NCBI GenBank assembly: GCA_013399305.1
Contig: VXAI01000068.1
Coordinates: 1,615,342-1,679,341, forward strand
Direction: 5' to 3'
Source: Rostratula benghalensis
Lineage: Eukaryota; Chordata; Aves; Charadriiformes; Rostratulidae
Length of the DNA: 64,000 bases
Positions 23,863-37,800 of the stretch are shown piece after piece (the stretch's first letter is position 1; each line of letters opens with the position of its first letter). The position numbers and the translations under genes were made by a program. The notes under the pieces were generated by a model. That model saw only the letters and a list, made by a program, of their open reading frames with translations. It did not search any database and had not been told where the DNA came from.

Positions 23863-24000
23863 TCACTGTATCACTTCAGACATAATTATTGCATAATTGT
23901 AGGTAGGTCTCGCGGGCAGGAAAAGCAAATCAGTGCCCACTACATCAAAAATCTACAATTGCAGTGTTATTGCATACTTTTAATGGGATTAGAGAAGCTT
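23863..24000 (+). repeat. Left arm of a 138-bp inverted repeat
   Basis: The reverse complement of this arm matches 24797-24934 along its whole 138 bp without gaps, with four mismatches: one near the middle and three clustered near the outer end. The shared core includes tcgcgggcaggaaaagcaaa and cagtgcccactacatcaaaa. The two arms are 796 bp apart. This similarity far exceeds that expected for old intronic sequence. No coding frame or known repeat family was recognised in the arm. Confidence 0.95.
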
Positions 24001-24149
24001 GTCTTACTTATAGAAAGTACAAGAAGATAAAGGATAGTTATTGTCCATCTCCTAACCACGGTAACCTAGTCAGATACCGGATGGGTGTTTGATCTCATCA
24101 CAGCAGCACACAGGTGGGAGAATGAGATGGTGGATGTGCGCTGGGTAGT

Positions 24150-24366
24150 TCCCAACTGGATACAAGGAAAATCCTCATCACTATGAGGATAACCCTTGGA
24201 ACAGGCTGTCCTGAGGGACAGCAGAATCTCAGCCCTGGAGGTTTTCAAGATGTGACAGAACAAAGCCCTGGGCTACCTGATGTGAATTCAACGTTGACTC
24301 TGCTCTGAGCAGGGAGTTCAACCAGGTGACCTCCCATGGCCCTTTCTGACCTGGATTATTTTATGA
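24150..24366 (+). mobile_element. Degraded CR1 LINE 3' fragment, plus orientation
   Basis: It resembles the end of CR1, with gaacaggctgtcctgaggga, CCTGGAGGTTTTCAAGATG, TTCAACCAGGTGACCTCC and ccctttctgacctggattat followed by TTTATGA. It is much more diverged than the other copies. It lies in the spacer between the two 138-bp inverted arms. Confidence 0.75.
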
Positions 24367-24419
24367 AGGTTTATCTAACTGAAATGAAAGCTTTGTCTGC
24401 TAGGACTTACCACCATGCC

Positions 24420-24435
24420 AAAAAAAAAAAAAAAA
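24420..24435 (+). repeat. A16 tract
   Basis: A homopolymer run in the spacer of the 138-bp inverted repeat, about 55 bp after the degraded CR1 tail. Confidence 0.9.
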
Positions 24436-24597
24436 GGATTTCACTGAAAAATACTACTGAGATCAGCAAAGTACCAAGGAACCTGCTATAACACAAATAA
24501 ACCCATTAGTCAACCAAAGCAAAGAGAAATTTAAACAAATCACTATTTTCAAAAATAAGCAGTTAAGCAAAACTTGCTTGATTTGTACAAAAATTGC

Positions 24598-24658
24598 TAA
24601 GAGACAGTGGGATGTCTTTGTTTATGGAAAACTGTAAAAGACATCCTACTGTCTCTTA
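24598..24658 (+). repeat. 61-nt hairpin with 22-bp stem (pre-miRNA-like)
   Basis: Arm 24598-24619 (taagagacagtgggatgtct plus tt) pairs with arm 24637-24658 around a 17-nt loop. The only difference is a G on the left arm facing T on the right, so plus-strand RNA pairs at all 22 positions with one G-U. Minus-strand RNA would have one A-C mismatch. Stem and loop sizes are in the range of a microRNA precursor, but pairing does not extend below the stem as it does in most canonical pri-miRNAs. A remnant of a small palindromic transposon is equally possible. It lies within the spacer of the larger inverted repeat. Confidence 0.85.
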
Positions 24659-24796
24659 CAAGGTATCTGTAACACTGCAGGTAATAACAACATGAAAGGC
24701 ATTAATAAATCAAGTCAATTTAATACAGAAAAACTACACAATGTTCCATTTGCCATCTTTTATCGGACAGAAAGAGTGTGGCATTATCATCCCATA

Positions 24797-24934
24797 AAGC
24801 TTCTCTAATCCCATTAAAAGTATGCAATAACACTGCAATTGTAGTTTTTTGATGTAGTGGGCACTGATTTGCTTTTCCTGCCCGCGAGACCTACCTACAA
24901 TTATGCAATAATTATGTCTGAGAGGATACAGTGA
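24797..24934 (-). repeat. Right arm of the 138-bp inverted repeat
   Basis: This is the inverted partner of 23863-24000, starting aagcttctctaatcccatta and ending ggatacagtga. Similarity stops abruptly at both boundaries: upstream at 24796, and downstream after 24934. Either a small dispersed element was inserted twice in opposite orientation, or a local inverted duplication occurred. Confidence 0.95.
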
Positions 24935-27035
24935 CATCTGCTCTTTGACACACAGGTCGCACAAGCATAAGGCAAGCAGGCTATTCAGACAATAATTACA
25001 TGTTAAAGCCAAAATGAAACACCACTAAACATCAAACCTGAAACAGCAATCCCAGTAAGAGCTGCTTAATAAGTATGTTATTGCTTAATAAGGATTGCTA
25101 CAATAATTATGCTCTGTTTAACGTGACATTTAGCTTAATTGCAACCATTTCACCATCTGAGAATTCATTCGACAATAAGCATCTCCCCCAATTGTTCTGT
25201 CCCTGTAGCTACGTACTAATTTGCAAATTTAGGACAAGATTAGCAATCAGTTAAATAGAGTACTGTGTTAGTAATTTATTTCAACAGGTAATAGATATTG
25301 TGCAAGCAAATGTGATATATAAGATACTGGAAGAACACTAAAAAATTAATGGACAATCACTGCAATAGCCCTCCACTTTCTCTTTCCGTTTAAAGATCAA
25401 ATTTAGGAGCAATTGTTCTAGACCATAACAATTTGTTTTTAAACAGAATGTACTAATTCTCAGACAGAGATCCCCAAATATGACAAAACAGAGATGTACA
25501 TCTTCATTAATGCCTGGCTGAGGAATAACTCCACCAGATGAGATCATAACTCCAGAAGATGAGTGCAGTGTCCACTTTAATTGAATAATTCTGCTTGAAA
25601 TGTCATATAACTACTTTGGATGTCATTCTAGCATCCTTCCACCAGAGCATGTTTATACGACATGGAAAGCTCCAACTCACTCCATGACTTCTGAGAAGAG
25701 ATAGTAACTGATTTAATCCTAACAGCATTAACAACTAATTAATTGTAACTATTAGTAATGGAGGTTAAAGAGAAATCCCTCAGAACTCATCATTCAATTA
25801 TTTTGCTATCTATTACTAACAGCAAACCAGTAAAACACTTTATATTGTAGTTTGTATGAAAGCCACTGTACAAAATAAAAGTCTATTGTACTATTTGCAA
25901 TGTGTAGCAGAGGGCATATAAAATTCCTCTGATTCCTGGAATTAATTTTAAATAGCTGCAGCACTTTTTTTTAAAACTTTCATGACCTACACAAATGAGT
26001 AATTCAGCAACTTAGTTATTCATCTTATTTCAGATGTGAATAAAAGGGGTGTTTAGTGACTTAGAGCCATGGAGCAGCTTGTTCCAATTCTACACTTCAG
26101 GTTTCTGCCTTATTATCCACACGCAGCAACACTCAAGACACACTCCAGAAAGAAAGACCTTCTGCAGCAAAACGTAATGAACAGGGCTGTTTATGAAAAT
26201 TCAGTGATTTGCTAACCCCTTGGCGCTCCCAGGCAGGACTTCTCAATACTAAGTGCTAATGTAAACTGCGTTAGCCCAGCTACTCAATCATGTGCCCACA
26301 CCTGGGAGACAGCTCAGGGAAAAAGAGTCCTTCCTTTCAACTCTTAGGTAAAAAATAAATAAATAAAAGCCAACCCACGCATCCCAAAATATTTCTGTAA
26401 TGCTCATCTGACACATTTGGAGGGTTTGTGAGAACTGATTTTTTTGCCTTGATAGCAACTGACACTAAGAGATGAGGCCAAGATGTATATACATTTATGT
26501 CCAATAATAAAACAGAAAGTATACATAGATATTATCAGCAGATTACAACTATGAGCAGAATCCTGCATGTGAGATTAAAAGCATCTCCGTACTGGATTAT
26601 AAATAGTTAAAATCAAACTCTGACCTTTTTAAAATTCTAAACATCTATGAAAACCAATTCCTTTTAGAACATCTTTATCAGGTGCTTGTAAATGGAACCT
26701 TAATAGAAAATGCAGCTGAAAAATGTTTCTTTAGTCACTATACCTTGACTTTGGGGCTTACATCCCCCAACAGGAACCATTATTCCCCTGTGAAAAACAC
26801 ACAGATTCAGTACAACATGACTTACACACCAACTCCTGCAAATCAGACTGCCCAGCTCACCGGAGGGGAGCCAGAGGAGATACAGGAGCACTCCTGGCCA
26901 CCCATCTCCACAAAACCTTCTGATCCCCAGCCTCTTCTCCAGTTATCTTCTCTCCAACCACAGGAAAGCTCAGATCCCTTTGAGCACAAGCAAGTAAAAG
27001 GTTGAGGAGGTTTATTCTGACCCTGGCAGGGAAGC

Positions 27036-27095
27036 AGAAGGGAGCTCGATGACCAGAGGGCTGGAGCACTTCTCCTATGAGGACAGATCCCTCAC
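27036..27095 (+). mobile_element. Very short CR1 LINE fragment, plus orientation
   Basis: The block gatgaccagagggctggagc followed by acttctcctatgaggacag matches the CR1 GLEHLSYEDRL coding segment. Resemblance fades on both sides. The neighbouring sequence may be further diverged CR1. Confidence 0.6.
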
Positions 27096-28795
27096 ACAGG
27101 CAGTTGCTCCAAGTCATGCAAAGCCCAGGTTTCACTCCAGGTCCACCTTCCTGCTCATAGCCCAGCAATGGGTAGGTTCCCTGCAGGGGCAATACACTCA
27201 CCTCTGGAAGAGATCACTTCATCCACATCTCCACAACAAACCTTACCAAACAACCTCAAGATCAGCACTAATGGATTCTTAAAAACCACACCAGGAAACT
27301 CTCTGTCAAAGGTTCACTGCTCTGAGATGGGGTCTTGGTGGGACAGCTCGGGGGAACCACTGGCAATGGTTTAATGTCTGTTTGATGTTCCAGCTCCAAG
27401 ACACAAAGATATTCTTATATTAGCTCTGCAATAATTTGTTACCTGGCCAACATCAAAGACACTGCCACCCCTTCTTTCAATTTGTGACAACAGCAGTTTC
27501 AAATTTTCTTGCTCTTTCATAAAGTCTAAATTATATTTGCTCATTGAAATAATAGCAAAGTTCTGCTTTCTAAAACTTTAAAAAATTAAGGGTTTTTTTT
27601 CCACAAAAAAATATTTCACAGAAAAAGCTGTGAAATAATACAGCAATCTGCACACCTGCAAAACCTTTCTGAAGTATTAGAATTTACTTCATATGCACAT
27701 AATCACAGAAATGCGTGCATCCTCTAGACATCATTTTAAGGGAGAATTACATTTTTTCCGCTCAGCTTCACGCTATTCCTAGCTTATATATTTTACAACC
27801 CACTACAGCACAGAAGCCAGCCTACTTTTCCAGATACTACAGCCATCAATACGCCATGGTAAAGGAATTAAAATCCAGAATTGCAGACTGAGGTGCTACT
27901 GAATCTGGCTGGGGTTAAACGCTGGATTAAGTGGATTGACTGGATTAACTCCCTCAGCCCCCTGCAGAGGTGGTACGATGTCCACATGTGTGATGGGGGA
28001 TGTTCTCCAGGTGGGACTTCTGAGGCTCCCCATCTGAGGCAGCACCTCTGGGTGCTCCCCTTGCTCCTGAGCAGAAGTGGGGCTGCTCAAAACTCTTGGA
28101 ATATACTGATACAGAAACACCTTCTCAACCACATGGGCCAGTCAGTCACTGCTCTTAATAAGCATTAAGGAAGAGCTATGCAATGGGCAGGATTTCCCAT
28201 GGTGCCCAAACTACTACCAATTAATTTCTCTGCATACATGGAGAATACCAGTGATTACAATTCCCCGGCAACAGATAGCATAATTAATTCACGTGAAAAG
28301 TACTGGTTTTAAATATGTGCACAATCAATCATGTAAAAACCACACAGAAGTTATTGTAGAACTAAACAAATGGCTTTTGCTGGGCATTTCCACTCTCCTT
28401 TTTTATTATTATTTACAATTCATGTTTAGTTATTTATAATTAAATTTCAATTTACTCTAGACCCTCTTCTTAAACACTCCAAATTCTAGAGGAAAGGTGT
28501 TTTGGAGAAAGCACAATTCTCTGCAATAGCCTGGAAAGCGCTGTGCAGGAGTAAACAACCCGAGCAGCTATGCTGAAGTTTTAGAATGATAAGTGTTCTC
28601 CAGCAGTAAATCAATCTGCTCATCTCGCAGCCGCTGCGAGCGCTGGCTGCTGGCAGGAGGAAGGGCTGAGCAGCCTCTAATCAATCTAAGAGGGCCAAAG
28701 AGCTTAAGTTTCCAGACAGCATAAATCGGGATGAAGGGCTTTAAGATGCAAGTGGTTTTTACTTCAAGGGAGGAGTGCCAGGCATATAGCAATAC

Positions 28796-28823
28796 AATAA
28801 AAATTAAAAAAAAAAAAAAAAAA
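28796..28823 (+). repeat. AATAAA followed by an A18 tract
   Basis: A polyadenylation-signal-like hexamer (28796-28801) is followed within 5 bp by 18 A residues. This could be the tail of an old retrocopy, or simple A-rich sequence; no source gene was recognised upstream. Confidence 0.6.
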
Positions 28824-31800
28824 GACACAACCACCAAAAAAACCTCGCCAAACCCTAAACAGTTAGATCCAATTCACAACAATTCAACCACGGGAGGGGA
28901 AATTAAGATAAAAGGAAGTCAATGACAAAAGACATTAATTTCCAAATTGAAATAATCTCCAAACACATCATAAATTCAGCTTCTTGATTGCAAGATCCAG
29001 AAGCACAGAATATCAGAATAACTAAAATGCTTGAGTTTGCACCCAGAGAACACGATCACATTACCTCGTTCAGATTTGCAGGTGTTAAAATCAGAAAAAA
29101 ACTTGGGTATCTTGTGACAAGAATTACAAAACATCTGTAGGCAAGTATACAGTACTATACATAAGTAAGAAAGAAAAATCTCCATCCCATGGGGTGTCAG
29201 ACTTTGCCAGGCATTGTTCCAAATGACTACACATGCAGGTGAGTGAAAGCAAAATATTGTCAGATTAAGATCTGTGCATCAGGCCAGAATGAGATCCAGG
29301 TTGTAATGCTTTTGATTTTTTTTTATTTTTTTTTTTAAACTAGCACATTAGATATATTTACTTGCTGGAGAGCAGGACAAGGCATTAAACTGCCCCACAT
29401 CCAGGGGAAAAAAAACCCTGCTGCAGTGCTTCCCTGCAGACCTACCTCCCAAATGAGAGCAACAGAACCTAGAGCCGGGGCAATAAAGCATAACAACATA
29501 AAAAGCAATTTTCTACTCGTTTTATTTTTTAATTTTGTTGTTTTCTTTTTCCAGGCAAGTTCGATTTCCTGGGGCAAAAGCCAGTAACGCTCTGAGGATA
29601 AACAGAGAAGAGACTACCGTTGTCTTGGACATAAATCTCTGTCAGTCCATTAACACAAGCCCGAGCCTTGGAAGTCCTGCAGTGGGCAGAGGGCTAACCC
29701 ATGGTCTCAGGGTGGGAATGAGCACATTTAGGGGAAGGGGTAGGGTTGGGGGTTATTTTCTTTACAAATCTATAGAGATTATCTTTATCTGCTCTGCTGA
29801 AGTAAAGAGAACTGAAAATAAAACATCAATTCAAATAATTTAAAGATGGAAGTATTCAAACATCAAATTGTGCCCTAAAATTCTTCAGAGGTCAGCCTTA
29901 CAATATTGGTAGATCTTCACTACCTTTTTGACAGATGTTTTCCTCATGTTTTTCTGAATTTATAGTGGTTACATATTTCTGAGTAGTCTTCAGCTATCAC
30001 TGAAATCCTAACAGATGTGCACCTTTACATACATTTTCACAAGTTTCAGCACAAGGGATAAAACCTTGTCCTTTGAAATGTTTAAACAGCTGAGAATATA
30101 TATCCTGAGGATGACTTTACCAGCACAGATCTATGATTCTTTCAAAAACCACTGAGGGTGCAGAGTGCACTCAGGTACTCATCTGGGGCTGTTTGCCAAG
30201 CAGAGATGAACAACTTTGAACTTGGAAATCTGGCCACTGTTGCCATAAAAGATATCATCCTATGATTTTTTTAAGTAAAAGAACAGTAACAAGGAAAAAT
30301 ATCAGTTACAGAGGCACATATGCTGTACACTTATTTTACATCTAAACTTAAGCATCTGTTTTTACAGTGTTATCCCACAATTTGCAACTGAAGATTTTTA
30401 GGAACAAACATTCTTCTACATAAGTAATCATTTAACAAGGCCTCAAAAAATGTAGCCATTAATAGATTCAATTATCAGGTTAATGATGTGCATAGCATGC
30501 ATGCTCTCCAAAGCAAAGATTTTCATATTAAGCTTGTTTCTGTTTCACAGAAGCAGCTTTTTGTGAAATATCTGTGCTAATGTAATTACACATCTGGTAC
30601 TTCTGCTGTTTTCAATTGCAGATATTTATAAACAGTGCTACTAATTTACACAAGAGTACCTAGCTGGTTTAATATTTTACACTACAAATAAAGATATCTG
30701 CAGGAAAATTCAACTGGAAGGAGTTCTCTTCTGTAGCCCTGAGTGGTTCCGGTGAATATATAAAATTATAATTTAGCCTGCAAAATAAATCTAACACACC
30801 ATTGTCATGACTGCCTGTGAAACCTGCACAAACTAAGCACGCCTCAAGTTCACCTTGATATAAAAGGGTCAAGTACAAAATTTTTAGACAGTTTTAAATT
30901 AAACGTCAGCACTGGTAATCATCATTGCTCCACTGTGTCACCAACATGGCAAAACTAATGTTTTAAAATATCATTTCTTGGTGATGTTCATTCATCAACC
31001 TCATAGTAACCCAGAAATGATGGAAAACCAGGCCAGAATAATGGAAATCCCACATTATCTCTACCAGCATTGTCAAGAAAATGCAGTGGTTATTAATTTA
31101 AATATGCTTCAAAGAACAATCACTACTTCAAACACAATTCAAGAAGATAAAAAGCCATTCCTGCCTGAAGCTGCTTTCAGTTTGATTTAGGTTACATTTA
31201 GGTTCATCAGGATAGCACCTGAAATCCCACAACCTACTAAATATTGACAGAAGATGCTCCTGCCCTGAGTGTTTAATCAAAGAAGCAGATGAGTCCCAAG
31301 TCCTGGCAGGACAATACTGAAAAAAAGATGCTATCAAAGTAACCTTTCAACACCTGCGTGCTCAAGCTCAGGAATGCCTGCATAGGAGAAGGCATAACCC
31401 AAGATAAGTACTCCTTTTTGCTTCAGATTTTAAGGCACATCCAATTAAGAAAGATCATAAATTATTTAATAAAAGGAAAAAATAAATATATGTGCATAAC
31501 TTTGCTGTCAGACACATATATACGCATGCTAGGAGAGATTTCATTCCAAATTATCCAATTTCACTCTGCTTTTTGAATCAGTGGTTTTTTTACTCAGCCT
31601 ACACCCAATGCAACAGAAGCACATGTAAAATATCACGGTTGCCACATTGTGATTTCCGAAACACTGGAGCTGGCTCCCGGTCCTTCTCTGAGGAGACTCT
31701 TCCAGTGGAGGTCATGATGGAAGTCATGATCTGCATATCTAATTACTCCAGACCCCTGGAGAGTAATCCGAACAGGAAGAACAAGGAGCAATTTGGGGGG

Positions 31801-34800
31801 AAGAGGGGAACAAAAACACTTGCTAATACTCCTGAACCACAGATTTGACAGGGCTTTTAGTACGAGTAAGCTGTTTCCATATGAACCAGCTCATTAGCAT
31901 GTCCCAGCCGGTTCATTAACCAGTGCATGGAGATTCAATATCACCATAAGGAAACAATAAACTGCTACAGAAAGAGCTTTCTTGAGAAATGGAGTGGGCT
32001 ACCTGGCCTCTTCCAGAAGGAAACCCAGCTCTTAGTCTTCTCCCCAGGCAGGTTTAGAGAATTATAAAGTTCACAGCAAAATTGGGGTGTCCATCCACAA
32101 ACTGCAGCACTAATACAGCTGTCTACACCCTCAGCTGATGGACAATGCTCAGCTGCAGATAAATCAGACTGGTAATTCTGTGAAATAAGAAAAATTAGTT
32201 CTTCCACTAAGGATACTGAAATAACTGCTCTTAATTGAGTTTTCATTCCAGTGGGCATTCTTTAATTTAATCAAGCTACTTGGAAATAAGCCTTCTATTA
32301 GAACTGTCTATTCCTTTCTTATAATTCCCTTAATAAACATTATTCAGAATGTTCTGAAGTAAATAAAGCCAATTTGATTTGAGATCTTTTTAATAGTAAG
32401 CCATATATTTTGCATATACAAATAGAAATGACTGCTCGAATGGCAAAAATCAATGAAGAAAAAGGAGCCAAGAAAATGTAATCCATATTAATTAAATGTT
32501 AAAAACGTTTACTGTCTGTCTTACTTGAAGTTTAGAAATTCAGGGTATTTCTCATCTTTGAAAACTGGCCTTAAATGGCTCGAGTACTCTTTTAGATGAT
32601 GAAGAAAGATTTTTAGTTTACATCAAATCTTGGTATTACTACAGATACAGAAAGTTGGTTCCAAAAAGCATAATAAGAGCGCATATATATGATTAATAAA
32701 ATGCTAATAATATTCAGGTGTTTATAAAGCAAACAAAACAAATTCAGATTTCTTTAAAGAATATTTACTGCTCCCAGGATATGTTTGTTTTTTTTAAAAT
32801 GACATCAAATTCTTACACATAAAACCAGTATACTGAATTTAAACTGTTGCTACTTTACTCTCTTAAGAATAAAAGAATGGAAAATATCTCTTGGACTTCT
32901 GAGCTCAGTCCCTAAGAAGGTGACGTTGGCAGGTTTTGTCATAGATTCTTCTACTTAAAGGTCTCAAACAGCTCCAGCAATTAAAACAGTTGGGTTTATT
33001 GTTCCATCACTCTTCCCAAACCATTTCACTGCATTCTCCCAAGTAGTCCAAGTTAAACTGATAAAACAATCTTGACAGGCAAACTAAATACTTCCCTACA
33101 TTCATTTTTACAAATGCAAATACATATTATTAATGATTACTCAGCCAACATTTCCATTCATCTAAATTTGTCTGGTTATAATACCTGCTGCCCAAAGAAT
33201 TTTCCCCTGATAATGATGGATGTGTGCTCACACACCAGATCCGCAGGGTAGCTGTATTTAGTTCCACAGCTTCCACCAGACTAAGAAAGCAGAAGCTTCC
33301 CACCATGCATCCAGACAGCCTCGCATCAAACTCCTCAACACAGCAAGACAGGCTAATATTGTATGTACTTCTAAGCTAAATTTCTCCAACAGCACAGGTT
33401 TGCGACTTTTTTCTAGATCACATTTTCCTTTATCATCTTTGCCCTTCAGGGTATCTTCCCACAGCATACCAGTTTCCTAAAAAAAGCTAAAAAGTGTGAT
33501 CAAGGGAAGATCTTTAATCCACTACTTACCTTCCTCTTCCTTCAGGATCTTAATCTCCGCTATTTCATGGTCACTGTGCCCAGGGCTATTGATTCCTGAT
33601 CAGTTCCTATGCACCTGTGAATATCCCATCTAGTAGACCACCACCTTAGTTGGCCTGTCCAGCACCTGCATACAAAAGATGTAGTACAGAGAAGCAGAGG
33701 CAGGGAATGACACGTGATGGGGTGCAGGCTGGTACTTGAGGCCCCACAGCTACTGATAACTCAAGCAGTGGTCAGTTAGAGAGCTGGACAACACTGGTTT
33801 GGGGAGCAGGAGATTAATGTGAGCCCATGTGAATCCTACAGTGCAAAAGAACAAACCATCAACATGAACTTCTTATTTCTCCTGGAAAGAGACTCCAGGT
33901 GCTGACAACCCACCAGCCTCAGGGCACAGAGCAGCAGGGTGAGCACAACACCAGGAAAGATGCAGAAGCTGACAATTGCACATATACAACTTTAACTGCA
34001 TACTCTTCTTTCTTTTTCCTTGCCCAAGAACAAGGAAAGAAAAAAAATTAGTCTAAGACAGATACACTTTGACTTCTGTGAGAGATGGACACTCTTCTCT
34101 CAGTCCATACAGCTCTGTGGATTTTCATTCCTGTAACTTGTAGTTCCCAAGCCCTATCATTACCGCAATGAAACAAGACGGAGAATCACGTTCTCCCAAA
34201 CCACATGGAGCAGAGCACTCTGCCAGAACACCAGTGCTTGCTGTAATGCAATACATTCAAACAGCTTAGTCTTGGGAATACATCAGCTTCAGATATTTGT
34301 GTAAGAAGAAATAAAGATGTTTTCCGACAGCCCTCTTAGAAAGATTCTTCCCATTTATTCAATGCTGCAATGCTTTATTAATACAAGGTCACTACAGCTC
34401 TCCGACTGCAAAGTTCAGAATCTCAGGTACTGCAACAGACCTTAATCTTTTCAAATAATTAATTTCATTTCACATGTAATAACTGAGGAACACTACGTGT
34501 GACAAAGATACTTACGATAACAGATGCTTTTAATTTTTTTAAATACCAATTAATCTTCCTTAGATTATGGCTGTATCAAAGCCCTTCTCAAGTCTTATAT
34601 GTGAACAAACCCACCCATAACAGCAAGTCTTTAGGGTCCATAGTTTATGGGCAAACACATTTTCTCCATCCACTCTTCAGCAAGGCTCAGAAAGACCTTT
34701 TTACGGCCACCTTAAACTCCTAAATCATGCAATTATAAGGAAAATGCTTATACAAGCTACATTAAAATATTAATTCAGCATCAAGTACCTACATAAACGG

Positions 34801-37800
34801 TGCACAGCAGTAACAACAGCATATGTCATCCAACCCACAAGGATTACAGCATTCAACAGCTGGGCTGGAAGAACAAGCCACTGGATGCCAATCACACTGA
34901 TAAAAGACAGGGGGTTTACTGATCACAATGCACATCCTTTGCCCCAGAGAGGAAGGAGAACAGCTGCTATTTCCTGTAAAATCCTTCATATTTCCTCTCT
35001 GTAGGGAATTCAAGCCCCAAATGAACAACTCAGTTGGGCAGGCAGGAGAACTCATTAATTTCTTCCAGTCTACTTTTACATATGTGTTTGGTAGCCGAAA
35101 GAGAAAAGGTTTTTAGAAGACCTTCTCCTATTAGGTCTACATTCTCCACTGAGGAGGCTATGAGTGTCAGGACCCACAGACACTTAACAGAAACACCCAG
35201 GCATCATCTTCCAAAGAAGAAGATGGGTGCAAAGTCTGGCTCTGTTATACCAACATCAATTCAAGGTGAGCAGACTGAGCCCATATTCCTACTCTGTTCC
35301 TCATTTATCTCTGTCCTACATTTTGGATGTCCAGCCACTTGATAAATTTCATTGATGAACCTCAGTGTGCCAAGAAACATTTTAAGTAATGTCTTTGAAT
35401 TTCCAAACGGATATCAGACTGTTAAATAATTTCTTTTAAGGTGTCACAGGAAAGAAGCCAGTATCGACTCAGACTTGCTTCCAACTGATGCCTAATCCAT
35501 ATTACAATAATAATGTAAATTATCACTAAGGAGTGGCTTGCTGTTGTGGTCGGATCCCATGGCAGGCAAACTCAACCAGTAAGTGAATTGTGAGGGAGAA
35601 TGGTAAATGTGCTGATTATGTAAATATAACTGTTTGAAGTCAAAGATATGGGCCTGTATTTCACTGATAAAATGAGTAAAATAGAAAGAGACACTGTGTA
35701 AGCAATTAAATTTAACTTTTTAATCAATAAAAGGGAAACTGGGACCTAAATCCACTTTATAGGATTTAGGAATCAAAGTCTTCCAGCAACTCAAAGACAG
35801 CTGTGAAGCCCATTTAACTAGAGGGGAACTCACCATAAGACAAAAATGTCACATTCTATCTTGATACCACACACTAGAGAGTCATCTATCATCAGATCAA
35901 GATAATTTGGTGGTAATGATGTTCCTGATCTTTAGGTCTGGTTGGCATTCTTTGTAAATAAAGCTGTGCTTGCAACAGATTTGATGGCTGCATCTGACAA
36001 GAGTTTGACAGATGAGCCAATGTTGGGTTTGCTTTTTGTAGGTCCCCTGTTTCTCCAAGTGTTCCAGAAATAGGAAGCATATTCTGCCTTTAAACTTGCA
36101 CTTCATTCCAAAAACCAAAAGTTGGCAGAACTTGGGTTCGTACCAAGGTGTCCACAGCTGCAAAGCATCAATTCTTCCACCTTGTTTTCCTATGAGGAGG
36201 TAAGCCAAGCTATTGAAGAACAGTGGCCTGAAACCGAGTTGAAGAATCATTTTGATTACACTACTGTCTGCCAAAACTCCTGTTACAGTCTTATTAAAGC
36301 AATCAAATACCTTTACTGGTATTTCCACATGTAAAAACCAAGCAAAGAATACATATGCCTACAAATCCATGTTCAGCCGTATTTTCTGACGCAAGAATAA
36401 CTGAAAAATGCATTTACCACACATAGTCGAGGCTGAGACGATCAGGCTTCATTGTAAAAAGCATAAAATGACTACCATCTGCAACGCCTTTGATATTCAC
36501 TAATTAATGATCAAGAATGCATTTGCTTCGGCATAATGTTATGCTTTTATATGGATATCTTATTTGATTATAATTATCACAGACTGTAGAAGTTTATTAG
36601 GGCCAATCATTTCTTAATGCAATTAAAATCCCAAGGGAACAATATGAAGTAATTTTTATTGGTGAAAATGATGAGAGTTAATAACCAAAAGGGAGCCTAC
36701 TCATCTACCACAACTATTCCAAAATATGCAATGAAAACAAACCGCATGAACTTTTCAATGCGTTTTTGTGAATACCTGAGTTAAAACAATCAGTAGGTAT
36801 TACAAGTTGCAGAATGAGCTGATTTTCAGGCTCCTTCTACCTCCTCCAGCATTCACCTCTTTGGGGAGGGGATTAGGCAGCCTTTCTCTCCCCCTGGATG
36901 AAATCACCCACTCTCAAAATAGCTCTCTGGGCTATTGCCTCTGCTCCCCAACCCTGTTAACACAACACCTCTAATTCTTTCTCTTTCACAGCACTGTGAC
37001 ACTTCCTATTAAAATGAGTCTAGAAACCATTTCTTTACAACACAAATAGTTATTTGTTCTTTCACCCAAAGGTATTAACATGAAGACTGGAGGGTAAAAA
37101 CAATAAGAAGTCTCTATGAATGCATTCTATGTACATACATCTTATCCTGCTCTTTCATACATTTTTAGAATACCTCCACCTCAGAGGTGGTAAAACAAAT
37201 TATTCTCTTTCCTGTTCTGTCATTCTTTCTCAATTGTCATCCTAAAGGTGTTCGTTTTCTTTCCCTGCCCAGACAAGAACCTTTCAGGTTTTAGTATGCT
37301 CTTTACCCCAAGACCTGCTTAAGAAAAGTAATACATAGCACGCTGATGGGTGCCAGAATGTGATTTATTTCCCATTTCAGTTTCCCCACAGTTTCCCCTG
37401 AGAACCTGAGTAATCACTGTGAGAACATCTCATCACTGCCACTGTTTTAGTCCTATTTGCTCCCTCTTAAGAGTGCCTTTTGATTTAACATCTTGCTTTT
37501 AAACAAGATAATATTAGTCTTCTGAAAACATTGAATTTTGAGAAATATATCTTTAGCGTGTCAATCTACATTGGATGACTGTTTACACAGCTGTTTCCAA
37601 ACAATACAAAGTTCCACTGGTGCTTACACCATTTTGTCATCTATTTAAGCATTCTCTAGTTGCATTGCACAAAAGCCAGTATCTGATATGCCAGACAACA
37701 CCTGGAGAGAAACTAACTTTAAAAAAAAAATAGTTCTAAAAAAAGGTATCTTACATTTTCTTAACACATGCAGACCTTAGAAAATTATCCATAGAGGAAG

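Noticed and set aside
26682..27005. 107-codon plus-strand frame
   Set aside because: It sits in a diverged, probably CR1-adjacent region with low-complexity composition and no recognisable motif.
29535..29560. Pyrimidine tract plus CCAG resembling a plus-strand splice acceptor before an open frame
   Set aside because: The downstream frame (to 29843) has no recognisable protein similarity and no matching donor context.
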